Below, in pieces: positions 51,659-59,551 of a DNA stretch of 64,000 nucleotides. The first letter of the stretch is position 1. Each line of letters starts with the position of its first letter. Both the position numbers and the translations under genes were made by a program. The DNA comes from Sphingobium sp. CR2-8 (lineage in GTDB: Bacteria > Pseudomonadota > Alphaproteobacteria > Sphingomonadales > Sphingomonadaceae). The DNA lies in assembly GCF_035818615.1 (NCBI RefSeq), contig NZ_JAYKZY010000002.1, positions 2,420,501-2,484,500 on the forward strand. Direction: 5' to 3'. Under the pieces are notes generated by a model. That model had not been told where the DNA came from, did not search any database, and worked only from the letters and a program-made list of their open reading frames with translations.

Positions 51659-51721
51659 GATGCCAAAACCCCCAGCAAACCGTCAGTAGCCGCGGTCCTC
51701 ACCGGATGCGTACCTATCACG

Positions 51722-52159
51722 TCCCCGACCCCGAGCAATTCTCTGCGCGAGCAGATGTTGCAGGATATGACTATGCGTGGCTTTGGAGAGCGCACGCAGA
51801 AGGACTATATCCGGCACGTCCGATCATTTGCCGCATTTCTCCGCCGGCCTCCCGATACGGCCACGATCGAAGACCTCCGGCGTTTTCAGATCGATCAGCA
51901 TGAGCGCGCTGTTGGTCCTGCAACCATCAATGGGGCCGTGTCTGCACTGCGTTTCCTCTTCAGTATAACTCTCAAGCGACCGGAGATGGCGCTGGGGCTT
52001 GTCGTCATGCATTACGCGCCCAAGTTGCGGGTATTTTTGAGCGTCGAGGAGACAGCGCGGCTGCTCGAACCTGCGCCAGGCATCAAATACAAAGCAGCCC
52101 TCAGCGTTGCCTATGGCGCGGGCCTGCGCGTCTCGGAGGTCGTCAGCCACCTTCACTGA
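51722..52159 (+). pseudogene. tyrosine recombinase/integrase, split and C-terminally lost
   Basis: With the five codons at 48875-48889 this gives an N-terminal core-binding domain (MLQDMTMRGFGERTQKDYIR, VRSFAAFLRRPPDTATIEDL, INGAVSALRFLF) and the start of the catalytic domain (LSVEETARLLEPAPGIKYKA, YGAGLRVSEVV with the first catalytic Arg). The rest, with the HxxR and Tyr, is missing. The frame ends in SHLH and a stop at the junction with IS66 element C. It resembles the XerD-like integrases found beside IS91-type elements. Confidence 0.88.
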
Positions 52160-52164
52160 CGCCA

Positions 52165-52467
52165 CGACGACTCCTTAGACAGGTCAAGGCGCGGATCACG
52201 GCAGAGAGCTTTGAGCCGGGCGCCAACATCAGCGCGGTGGCGCGGCACCATGGTGTGAGCCCTGGACTGCTCCATTATTGGCGGCGAACGGTGCGCGACC
52301 GGGCAGCGATGGAGCCGATCTCTTTTGTGCCGCTGGAAGTCGATGACGGCGGGCAGGCTCCAGAAGGAAGCCTCGAGATTAAGTTCGAATGCGCCCATGT
52401 CGTGGTGCGCGGCGCGGTCGACGCGGGCGTCCTGAGGGTTGTATGCGAGGCGCTGCGTCAGCGATGA
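52165..52467 (+). pseudogene. tnpA: IS66 TnpA, N-terminally truncated (element C)
   Basis: The frame from about 52165 reads RQVKARITAESFEPGANISA, then VARHHGVSPGLLHYWRR and a full C-terminal part ending VCEALRQR. The first residues, including the usual start and the first helix, are lost at the junction. A shortened product from a GTG at 52237 or nearby would lack much of the DNA-binding region. The stop overlaps tnpB by 4 bp. Confidence 0.85.
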
Positions 52468-52817
52468 TCGGCGGGCACAGCGATCTGAAGGTCGTGCTGG
52501 TGGCGGGACCGATCGACTTTAGGGCAGGTATCAACAAACTCGCCTCGCTGGTGGCCAACGAGTTGGGCCGCGATCCCTATTCCCATGATGTCTTCGTGTT
52601 CCGGTCGAAGCGGATGGACCGTTTGAAGCTCCTGCATTTTGACGGCTCCGGGACCGTCATGGTGACGAAGTGGCTTGAGGCTGGAAAGTTCTTCTGGCCG
52701 CCCGTGACAGGCGGAGTGATCAAGCTGACCTCAGCGCAGATGACGCTGCTGCTGGGGGGAATGGACTGGCGCCGGCTCGAGCAAAACCCTATAAAAAAGC
52801 CCGAGATGGCGGGGTAA
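52464..52817 (+). CDS. tnpB: IS66 TnpB (element C)
   Basis: The 117-residue TnpB starts at the ATG in the ATGA overlap with tnpA. It has GPIDFRAGINKLASLVANEL, DPYSHDVFVFRSKRMDRLKL, HFDGSGTVMVTKWLEAGKFF and WP. It is complete. Confidence 0.92.
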   Translation: MIGGHSDLKVVLVAGPIDFRAGINKLASLVANELGRDPYSHDVFVFRSKRMDRLKLLHFDGSGTVMVTKWLEAGKFFWPPVTGGVIKLTSAQMTLLLGGMDWRRLEQNPIKKPEMAG

Positions 52818-52867
52818 AAGCGCCGGTTTTGCTCGGTTTTAGCGCGATTGTGTGCTAACAAAATCGG

Positions 52868-54418
52868 GTGACCCGACCCCCGGAAGATCAGGCTGACGCA
52901 CTGGATGCGATGACCCGCCGGGTGGCAGAACTAGAGGCCGAACTCGAGGCGGCCTCCAGGCTGTTGAAGACCTACAAGGCCATGTTGTTCGGCTCGGCTT
53001 GCGAAAAAGCGCGCATCGTTCTGGACGGGCAAGGCAGCCTCGACCTGGGTGACCTGAGCGCCGTTCGTGCGGCGCCGCCGGGCAACGACGATCCGATGCC
53101 CAGGGCGGCAAAGCCTCGTGCCAGACGCAACATCGGTGCTCTGCCCAAACATCTGCCTCGCCTCGTTCACGTCATCGAACCTGACAGCACGCAATGTGCC
53201 TGCTGCCAGGGCGGCATGCACAAGATCGGCGAGGACGTGAGCGAGGCGCTCGACATCGTGCCGGCCATCCTGCGTGTGATTGCGACCGTCCGTCCCAAGT
53301 ATGCCTGCCGGGCCTGCGAAGGCGGCATCGTCCAGGCGCCTGCGCCGCGCAGGATGATCGAAGGCGGAATGGCGACAACCTCGCTGATCGCCTGGATCGT
53401 GACACAGCGCTTCGCCTGGTACCTTCCGGTTTATCGTCAGGCCCAGATGCTGGCAGGGCATGGCCTCCAGATTGACCGATCGACGCTGACGCGGTGGTTG
53501 AAGTGCGCGGCCTGGTGGCTCGAAGGGCTCTATGACCTGCAATTGCGGGCAATCCATAGTCACCCGCGCATCCATGTGGACGAAACCCGGATGCCCGTGA
53601 TTGGAGGTGGCAACGGCAAAGTCCGCATCGACCAGTTCTGGGCTCATGGAACCGATGATCGCCCCTGGAATGGCCCGGCACCGCCGGCGGTGTGCTACGT
53701 CCATGCCCGGTCCCGAAGCCATCGCACGATATCCGAGCAGCTTGGTCGCTATCAGGGCGTGCTCCAGGTCGATGGCTATACAGCTTACAAGGGTTTTGAA
53801 GAACCGAACCGGTCGTCCGGAGCGATCCGGCTCGCGTTCTGTCTTGCTCACTTGCGTCGGCGCTTCGTGGACCTGCATAAAAGCACCCGGTCGCCGATTA
53901 CCGCCCAGATCATAGCCCTACTGGGCCGCATCTATCGGATCGAGGCGGAAATCCGTGGCACCAGTGCCGAGCACCGACTGCTCACGCGTCAGGAGAGATC
54001 CAAGCCCGTCATGGAAGAGCTCAAGGCGCTGCTCGACGATACCTTGCTGCGGGTCTCAAGGACTTCAGAGCTGGCGGGACATATCCGGTATGCTCAGGGC
54101 CACTGGCGCGGCCTCAACCTGTTCCTCGATGACGGCCGCGTCGAGGTCGATAACAACATGATCGAGAGGCAAATGCGCCCGATTGGAATCGGACGCCGCA
54201 ATAGTCTGTTCGCCGGCAATGAAGGTGGGGCCGATACGTGGGCGGTGCTCGCTTCCCTGCTCCAGACAGCAAAACTGAACGGGCTCGATCCCTTCACCTG
54301 GCTGAATGATGTGCTGGCCCGGATGGTCTCGGGCGAAGTGCTCAACAACGATCTCGACCAGCTCCTGGCATGGAACTGGCGCGCCGCTGAACCGACCGCT
54401 ATGCGACTGGCCGCATGA
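52868..54418 (+). CDS. tnpC: IS66 TnpC transposase (element C)
   Basis: This 516-residue transposase starts at a GTG. A coiled-coil-like segment lies near 15-45 and zinc-binding cysteines near 115 (CACCQGG) and 145 (CRAC). The DDE domain has HVDETRMPVI, VLQVDGYTAYKG and VEVDNNMIERQMR. The C-terminus reads QLLAWNWRA. The conserved NNAAER block is changed to NNMIER, a known subgroup feature. It ends in an ATGA overlap with the UPF0149 gene. Confidence 0.92.
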   Translation: MTRPPEDQADALDAMTRRVAELEAELEAASRLLKTYKAMLFGSACEKARIVLDGQGSLDLGDLSAVRAAPPGNDDPMPRAAKPRARRNIGALPKHLPRLVHVIEPDSTQCACCQGGMHKIGEDVSEALDIVPAILRVIATVRPKYACRACEGGIVQAPAPRRMIEGGMATTSLIAWIVTQRFAWYLPVYRQAQMLAGHGLQIDRSTLTRWLKCAAWWLEGLYDLQLRAIHSHPRIHVDETRMPVIGGGNGKVRIDQFWAHGTDDRPWNGPAPPAVCYVHARSRSHRTISEQLGRYQGVLQVDGYTAYKGFEEPNRSSGAIRLAFCLAHLRRRFVDLHKSTRSPITAQIIALLGRIYRIEAEIRGTSAEHRLLTRQERSKPVMEELKALLDDTLLRVSRTSELAGHIRYAQGHWRGLNLFLDDGRVEVDNNMIERQMRPIGIGRRNSLFAGNEGGADTWAVLASLLQTAKLNGLDPFTWLNDVLARMVSGEVLNNDLDQLLAWNWRAAEPTAMRLAA

Positions 54419-55026
54419 GCAGCACCAGTCGCTTCAAGCGCCCAAAGAAGCCCAGAAGAGCGCGCATCCTCACGCATGAAAAGCTTGAGGAATGGCTGGC
54501 TACTCGCGAACATTCGATGCCGGGGGTATCGATGATCGACGGCTACCTCGCCGCACTCGTCGTATCGCCCCAGTTCATTCCTCCCGAAGACTGGCTGCGC
54601 CCCATCGTCGGAGACGGCATCGCCTGGGCGCCGGATGGGAGTATCGAGGAGGCTGTCCGCAACACGATCTTCCAGCGGTATAGCCAGATTAGCGCGACCC
54701 TGTCCGGTGGCCCGAAGCGCTATGCTCCCATCTACATGCGCACGGACGACGGCGAAGTTCTCCTGGAGGACTTCGCCAACGGCTTCTACCTTGGCATGCG
54801 GCTTAGCATTGACGACTGGAAGCCGCACATATCCAATCCGGAAATCGGCCACCCACTGACCGCCATCCTCGGCCATTGCACGACCATGATGCCTGAGGAT
54901 CAACGCCAGAACGCACTACGCGGCCAGGCCGGCGAAATCTTGGCTCAGTCCTGGAAGGTCGTTCCAGAGCTGGTCGAGATGCTTCACGTCAGCATCGGCG
55001 GCGCTCGAAACGTCGAAATCCGATAA
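54415..55026 (+). CDS. UPF0149 (YecA/YgfB-like) passenger protein of the IS66 element
   Basis: This 203-residue UPF0149-family protein has LEEWLATREHSMPGVSMIDGYLAALVVSPQFI near 22 (quoted only to mark its place), then DWLRPIVGD and LEDFANGFYLGMRLSIDDWK near 120. It lacks the C-terminal SEC-C zinc motif of longer YecA proteins. Coupling to tnpC by a 4-bp overlap and the IS end 36 bp downstream show that it belongs to the element. Its role is unknown; it is not one of the core transposition genes. Confidence 0.85.
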   Translation: MSSTSRFKRPKKPRRARILTHEKLEEWLATREHSMPGVSMIDGYLAALVVSPQFIPPEDWLRPIVGDGIAWAPDGSIEEAVRNTIFQRYSQISATLSGGPKRYAPIYMRTDDGEVLLEDFANGFYLGMRLSIDDWKPHISNPEIGHPLTAILGHCTTMMPEDQRQNALRGQAGEILAQSWKVVPELVEMLHVSIGGARNVEIR

Positions 55027-55062
55027 TCAGCAGCGTCAACGTGGGGCTCTCGCACCGCTAAC

Positions 55063-55207
55063 GCTCCTGTGCCTGATAGCGATATTTCGATGGTGACAGG
55101 ATGGTCCATTCTGGATGGCTCTCTGATCCGGTGGCGGTCATACAGGGATAAAAACATATTTTGAACCGGCGTCGCGACGGTTCGTTGTCGTAGCTCCTCT
55201 TATCAGG
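55063..55207. other. spacer after the transposon pile-up
   Basis: About 145 bp of non-coding DNA. It includes ACCGGCGTCGCGACGGTT, a partial inverted repeat, and AT-rich sequence suited to a promoter for the DUF3182 gene. No -10/-35 is certain. Confidence 0.4.
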
Positions 55208-56374
55208 ATGAACGGCATGCTGAATGCTTTCAATGCTCGCCCGCTGGCAACATCTGCTTCCTTCGCGACCCGCATCCTCCCATGGCAACCAAGCGGGGTT
55301 GCCGCGCTGGTCAACCACACCGCGTTAGAAGGAAATGTTCATGACCAGGCATCTCGCGCGGTGCTGCTTGACCGCATCGCGTCGTTGCTGGAGCTACCCT
55401 TGCTCGCTGCCATGGGCGCTGATGAGGCGGCAAAGACGAATGCTTTGCTAGTGCCCGGCGACGCGCTCGAGGAAGATGCGGCTACCGAGGCTGGCATCTT
55501 CGACCGTAGTGACATTCTAGGAGGGGTCGTGCCGGCATTCTTTATCGGCACGAAGGGCATTGCGCATGGTCTTGTCGATGACAATGCTCAGCGCCCCCAA
55601 GAGTGGTCATTTGAAATGGCCAGGCTCCTGGGCGATGCGGCGCTGCCAGGCTATACTGCTTTTAGCCATGCAGATGCGGCCAAAGCCGGCCGCCTCCTTC
55701 TTGCCAAGGGGCCTGTGCGGATCAAAGACGTATGCGGTAAAGCTGGCCTCGGCCAAGCCGTGATACACAACGAGGCTGAGCTCGATGCAGCCCTTGCCCT
55801 TGAAGATGCCGAGGATCTCGCCTGCTACGGCATTGTGCTAGAGGAAAACCTTGCCGACGTGATGACCTACAGCGTCGGTGTGGTCGAACTTGGTGGTGAA
55901 ACCATCAGCTACTGGGGAAGTCAGAACCTGACCACCGATCATCAGGGTCGTGAGGTATATGGCGGTTCCGATCTGTTCGTCGTGCGAGGAGGCCTTGCCG
56001 CTTTGGGGAAGTTAGACCTGCCTGAGCACATTACCCAAGCTGTGCGCTGCGCAGCCATATTCGATAAGGCCGCGCATGCCGCCTATCCCGATATCATCCT
56101 GACCCGGCGGAATTACGATGTAATTGAAGGCACTGATATACACGGTCATCGGCGCATCGGCGTGCTTGAGCAATCCTGGCGGGTGGGTGGCGCGAGCGGT
56201 GCTGAGATTGCGGCGTTCGAAGCCTTCCGCGCAGAACCTGATACGACGCATGTCCGGTGCTCTACGGTTGAGGTCTATGATATCGTAACGCTGCCTGCTG
56301 GTGCGACGCTCTACTTTCAGGGCGTCGACCCGGTGGTCGGTGCAATGACCAAATACGCACTGCGGTACGCATGA
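55208..56374 (+). CDS. DUF3182 family protein (ATP-grasp-like)
   Basis: The protein has 388 residues. The part from about 140 matches DUF3182 closely: LPGYTAFSHADAAKAGRLLL, GPVRIKDVCGKAGLGQAVI, YGIVLEENLADVMTYSVGVV, YWGSQNLTTDHQGREVYGGS and VLEQSWRVGGASGAEI. The layout suggests an ATP-grasp fold, but a ligase substrate is not known. The ATG at 55208 has a poor ribosome-binding site, and the first 30 residues are atypical. It overlaps the hydrolase gene by 4 bp, a pairing seen elsewhere for this family. Confidence 0.85.
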   Translation: MNGMLNAFNARPLATSASFATRILPWQPSGVAALVNHTALEGNVHDQASRAVLLDRIASLLELPLLAAMGADEAAKTNALLVPGDALEEDAATEAGIFDRSDILGGVVPAFFIGTKGIAHGLVDDNAQRPQEWSFEMARLLGDAALPGYTAFSHADAAKAGRLLLAKGPVRIKDVCGKAGLGQAVIHNEAELDAALALEDAEDLACYGIVLEENLADVMTYSVGVVELGGETISYWGSQNLTTDHQGREVYGGSDLFVVRGGLAALGKLDLPEHITQAVRCAAIFDKAAHAAYPDIILTRRNYDVIEGTDIHGHRRIGVLEQSWRVGGASGAEIAAFEAFRAEPDTTHVRCSTVEVYDIVTLPAGATLYFQGVDPVVGAMTKYALRYA

Positions 56375-57126
56375 GCGACCCAAGCAAGATTGACGAAGAT
56401 GGGGTAGCCCTCAGGGTTGACGAACAGAAGGTCGTCGGCACTCTGCTGCAACCTGAAGTGCCTGTCCCCGGCTTTCTATTCATTCATGGCTGGGGTGGCG
56501 ACCAGGCCGAGGATCTGGGACATGCCGAGGCGCTTGCACGGCTCGGATGCGTATGTTTCACTTTCGATCTTCGCGGACATGCCGATAGCGACGCAGATAA
56601 AGAATGGGTGACACGACAGGACGGACTTGATGATGTGCTCGCCGCCTATGACTACCTCACAGCAAACCCACTTGTCGATACGAACGCTATCGGCGTCATA
56701 GGGACAAGTTACGGCGCCTATTTGGCTATGTTGCTTACTGCACATCGCCCGGTGCGATGGCTGGCCATGAGGGTGCCTGCGCTTTATCCGGACGCTGATT
56801 GGGACACCCCCAAGTCAAAGCTTAATAAGGACGTCGTGCGAGCCTATCGTGAACAGCCACACGAGGCTGGTGCGGACCGCGCCCTGTCGGCCTGCGCTAA
56901 TTTCTTCGGTGACGTGCTGATCGTTGAGTCCGAGAAAGACGAGCGAATTCCACGTGAGGCTATCATCTCGATGCAGGGGGCTTTCCGCCAGGCAAACTCA
57001 CTTAGCCATCGCATCATCCACGGCGCTACCCACGCCATGCGCGATGCGAACCATCAGCGGGCCTACGCGACCCTTTTGACCGGCTGGATTGAGGAAATGG
57101 TTCGGGCTGTTCGACTGACGATCTAA
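56371..57126 (+). CDS. alpha/beta hydrolase partner of DUF3182
   Basis: The 251-residue protein has FLFIHGWGGDQAED near 35, the nucleophile elbow GVIGTSYGAYLAML near 110, the acid in ESEKDERIP near 190, and His in IHGATHAMRD near 218. It resembles dienelactone-hydrolase-like and peptidase S9-like cytoplasmic hydrolases. Tight coupling with the DUF3182 gene suggests that the two modify the same compound. Confidence 0.87.
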   Translation: MSDPSKIDEDGVALRVDEQKVVGTLLQPEVPVPGFLFIHGWGGDQAEDLGHAEALARLGCVCFTFDLRGHADSDADKEWVTRQDGLDDVLAAYDYLTANPLVDTNAIGVIGTSYGAYLAMLLTAHRPVRWLAMRVPALYPDADWDTPKSKLNKDVVRAYREQPHEAGADRALSACANFFGDVLIVESEKDERIPREAIISMQGAFRQANSLSHRIIHGATHAMRDANHQRAYATLLTGWIEEMVRAVRLTI

Positions 57127-57778
57127 TGATAGTCGACCATCTTTGCTTCCTTCTGTGTCAGAAAAGCAAGCCAGAAAGTGGCCAAGTCATCGTTTTAGAG
57201 CGCACCTCCCATCCGCTACCTTAGAAATGTCGACCCATTGTTGCCATGTAGCTGTAGTGTTCGGGCGGCCACCAGCTGATCGTCCGCGTTTATCGCTGAT
57301 CTAAATGTTTTATGCTTTCGGACGCAGCAAAATCGCCGTCGAACGGCTTGGACTGGAGCGCAGTTGCCATCTCCGCTGTCGATCCAAATCAGACCTTCAG
57401 CCTCGATTTTTCGATCCCTAGGTGCGGCCCGTCCGCTTTCCCGTTCTGGATGCCCAAGTCTGGCCGATAGGCGAATGTCCGGTTCGGAGCCGGGTTGTGA
57501 GGATAGCTGACGCTCACACGGCGTCGGCTGCCGACCAACTCAAGCCATTCCGGTGCGGGCGCTGGGATGTCGGCTCAAGCCGGAACCGGTCCTGCGCATG
57601 TAAAACGGCTGCCGGTCCTATAGCTGCCATGTTCGCCTCCTCGTGTTGTTCGAAGTCCGGGAAGCAAGTTCGGGCAAAGTGGCTCGCGGCGCATTGACGG
57701 CTGTCAACGCCGACGCGCGAGCATCCTCCTAGGGTTTTGCACGTCCCGCGCCGCCTCACGGCTCAAGGAGATTGTCAC
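57127..57778. other. gene-poor spacer with repeat copy 2
   Basis: Some 650 bp have no supportable gene. The 78-bp dispersed repeat lies at 57461-57538. Open reverse frames here resemble those around copy 1 and are probably the same decayed sequence. Confidence 0.5.
57461..57538 (+). repeat. 78-bp dispersed repeat, copy 2
   Basis: This is the partner of 10733-10810, aligned without gaps by eye. The two are 46.7 kb apart and in the same orientation, so recombination between them would delete the whole catabolic island and the IS pile-up. Confidence 0.6.
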
Positions 57779-58420
57779 ATGCCAGCCATTCAACAGCCCG
57801 CCGCGCCGCGCTTCGTTCAGCCTCGATCACTCCGCCTCAATATCGGCATCGCGCTGATGGGCCTGAGCCTGACAGCGCCGGGCTGCTCACCACAGGGTGA
57901 CCCGGTCGATAACGCGCAGAACGGCGCGGCGCCCGCCGCCAATAGTGCCGACGCGACGCTTGGCGTGACGACGCTCGACAATCATGTCAGCGGCCAGATC
58001 GCCGACAAGCGGCGCAGGCTGATCGCCGAAGCCGTGTCCGCGCTCCAGGAAAGCTATACCGCTCTTGATCTGCTGACGGCCGGCGACACCCGCGCGGCCC
58101 TCGCGGCCCTCGCGCGCGCGACCGGAAAGCTCGATATCGTGCTCGCTGCAGATCCCGGACTTACGCTCGCGCCGGTCGATGTCCGCGTCACGACGCATGA
58201 CGTCATCGCTACGCCGGCCGACGTGAAGAAATTGCGCGACCTTGCCGAGACGGCACTGGACGACCGGCGGCTCCAGGATGCGCGGCATCTGATCGCCGGT
58301 ATGGCGAGCGAGCATGTGATCAGCACCGTCAACATCCCGCTCGCAAGCTATCCGGCCGCAATCAAGCAGGCCGCCGCGCTGACACGACATGACGAGCATG
58401 TTCGATACAGACGGCTGTGA
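57779..58420 (+). CDS. YfdX-family protein, probably truncated at the C-terminus
   Basis: This 213-residue protein starts at the ATG with AAGGAG 8 nt upstream. A lipoprotein-like N-terminus (LMGLSLTAPGC, lipobox Cys near 36) suggests export and anchoring. The YfdX domain follows (AVSALQESYTALDLL, ARATGKLDIVL, PVDVRVTTHDVIATPADVKK, STVNIPLASYPAAIKQA). The domain usually continues with a second helical half; here it ends abruptly in LTRHDEHVRYRRL. A deletion or frameshift near 58385 is likely. YfdX proteins are linked to acid and other stress. Confidence 0.8.
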   Translation: MPAIQQPAAPRFVQPRSLRLNIGIALMGLSLTAPGCSPQGDPVDNAQNGAAPAANSADATLGVTTLDNHVSGQIADKRRRLIAEAVSALQESYTALDLLTAGDTRAALAALARATGKLDIVLAADPGLTLAPVDVRVTTHDVIATPADVKKLRDLAETALDDRRLQDARHLIAGMASEHVISTVNIPLASYPAAIKQAAALTRHDEHVRYRRL

Positions 58421-58476
58421 ATTGAACGCGATATACGTCACGCCCAGTTCGGCGTCTTTTTCGCGCGCGGTGCGGC

Positions 58477-58962
58477 ATGGGTGACATTCTGCAGCCCGGC
58501 GCATCGGCCCCCGACTTCAGTGGCTTCGTCACACCGGACCAAAAGCTTTCGCTCAGCGACTTCGTTGGCCGGCGCGTCATCCTCGCCTTCTATCCCGCCG
58601 ACTGGAGCCCGGTGTGCGGCGATCAGATGAGCTTATATAATGTGGTGCTACCGGAGTTCCGTAAACACGGTGCGGAGCTGCTCGGTATTTCGGTCGATGG
58701 TGTGTGGTGTCACCAAGCCTATGCCAAGGCGAACCAGCTGCACTTTCCGCTAATCGCCGATTTCCACCCCAAGGGCGCGATCGCCAGCGCGTTCGGCGCC
58801 TATCGGGACAGCGACGGCGTAGCGGAACGAGCGCTGTTCGTGATCGACGAGGCCGGTCGCATCGTCTGGAGCTATCGCTCGCCGATCGCGGTCAACCCCG
58901 GGGCCGACGGGATCCTCGACGCACTGGAACGGATGCCAAAGAAGGAGACGACCAATGTCTGA
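58477..58962 (+). CDS. peroxiredoxin (AhpC/TSA family)
   Basis: This 161-residue thioredoxin-fold peroxidase has peroxidatic Cys47 in YPADWSPVCGDQ and a possible resolving Cys78 (DGVWCHQAY). FHPKGAIASAFGAY and RALFVIDEAGRIVWSY follow the family pattern. Trp-Ser replaces the common Phe-Thr before the PxxC. It has no signal peptide and a poor ribosome-binding site. It overlaps the DsbA-like gene by 8 bp, so the two form a peroxide/thiol repair operon. Confidence 0.88.
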   Translation: MGDILQPGASAPDFSGFVTPDQKLSLSDFVGRRVILAFYPADWSPVCGDQMSLYNVVLPEFRKHGAELLGISVDGVWCHQAYAKANQLHFPLIADFHPKGAIASAFGAYRDSDGVAERALFVIDEAGRIVWSYRSPIAVNPGADGILDALERMPKKETTNV

Positions 58963-59515
58963 ACTGCGGTTCCCGGTCAGCGACCAGGATCATTCCATCG
59001 GGCCATCGAATGCGCCGGTAACGCTCGTCGAATATGGCGACTACCAATGCCCGCATTGCCAGGCCGCTTGGCCGCAGGTCGAGCAGGTGCTGCGACATTT
59101 CGGGCGCAATCTGCGCTATGCGTATCGGCATTTCCCGATCTGGACGGCGCACCCGCTGGCCAAACCCGCTGCGGAAGCCGCAGAGTTCGCCGGTGCCCGC
59201 CAGCTGTTCTGGGAGATGCATTCCGCACTCTTCGCCAACGCGCATCGGCTCTCTCGCGCCGTGCTCCTTACCTTGGCCGCACGGGAAGGATTGGATCCGA
59301 ACGAACTAGCGGCGGCGCTGGATCTGCATGATTACGCGGCAAAGGTGGACGCTGATTTTCAGAGCGGGGTTCACAGCGGCGTGAACGGCACGCCCTGCTT
59401 CTTTATCAACGGCGTGCGGCACAACGGGACCTACGATGCAACGTCGCTTTCGATCGCGATCGAGCGGGCGGGAAGTGGTAAAGCGGCCCATCTCATCAGG
59501 ATGCCGGTCGCGTGA
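58955..59515 (+). CDS. DsbA-family thioredoxin-fold protein
   Basis: The 186-residue protein has the active site CPHC in EYGDYQCPHCQAAWPQ near 32 and the cis-Pro loop GVNGTPCFFINGVRHNG near 150. It has no signal peptide, so it is cytoplasmic, as in the FrnE/thioredoxin_4-like subgroup. It may reduce the peroxiredoxin encoded just upstream. Confidence 0.88.
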   Translation: MSELRFPVSDQDHSIGPSNAPVTLVEYGDYQCPHCQAAWPQVEQVLRHFGRNLRYAYRHFPIWTAHPLAKPAAEAAEFAGARQLFWEMHSALFANAHRLSRAVLLTLAAREGLDPNELAAALDLHDYAAKVDADFQSGVHSGVNGTPCFFINGVRHNGTYDATSLSIAIERAGSGKAAHLIRMPVA

Positions 59516-59551
59516 TGGCCAGCCATCCCTTTGTCAACGGGACGGACCGGC

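Larger units (their letters stand above)
48890..51713 (+). mobile_element. IS66-family insertion sequence (element B), complete
   Basis: The element is 2824 bp with ends GTATGCATCCGGCGAG (left) and GTACGCATCCGGTGAG (right, read in reverse). A perfect 8-bp target duplication CTATCACG is found at 48882-48889 and 51714-51721. It carries tnpA, tnpB, tnpC and a small fourth gene. Its proteins differ clearly from those of element A, so it arrived independently. Confidence 0.95.
52160..55062 (+). mobile_element. IS66-family element (element C), left end missing, with a UPF0149 passenger gene
   Basis: The right end is probably GTTAGCGGTGCGAGAGCCCC read in reverse from 55062. The left terminal repeat and the tnpA start are absent: the open tnpA frame begins abruptly beside the truncated recombinase. 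No target duplication can be tested. The order is tnpA (partial), tnpB, tnpC and UPF0149. A deletion removed both the recombinase 3' end and the element's left end. Confidence 0.82.

Noticed and set aside
52931..53878. Reverse 315-codon open frame and similar antisense frames in the IS66 tnpC genes
   Set aside because: They are shadows of tnpC, which has intact IS66 motifs over the same span.
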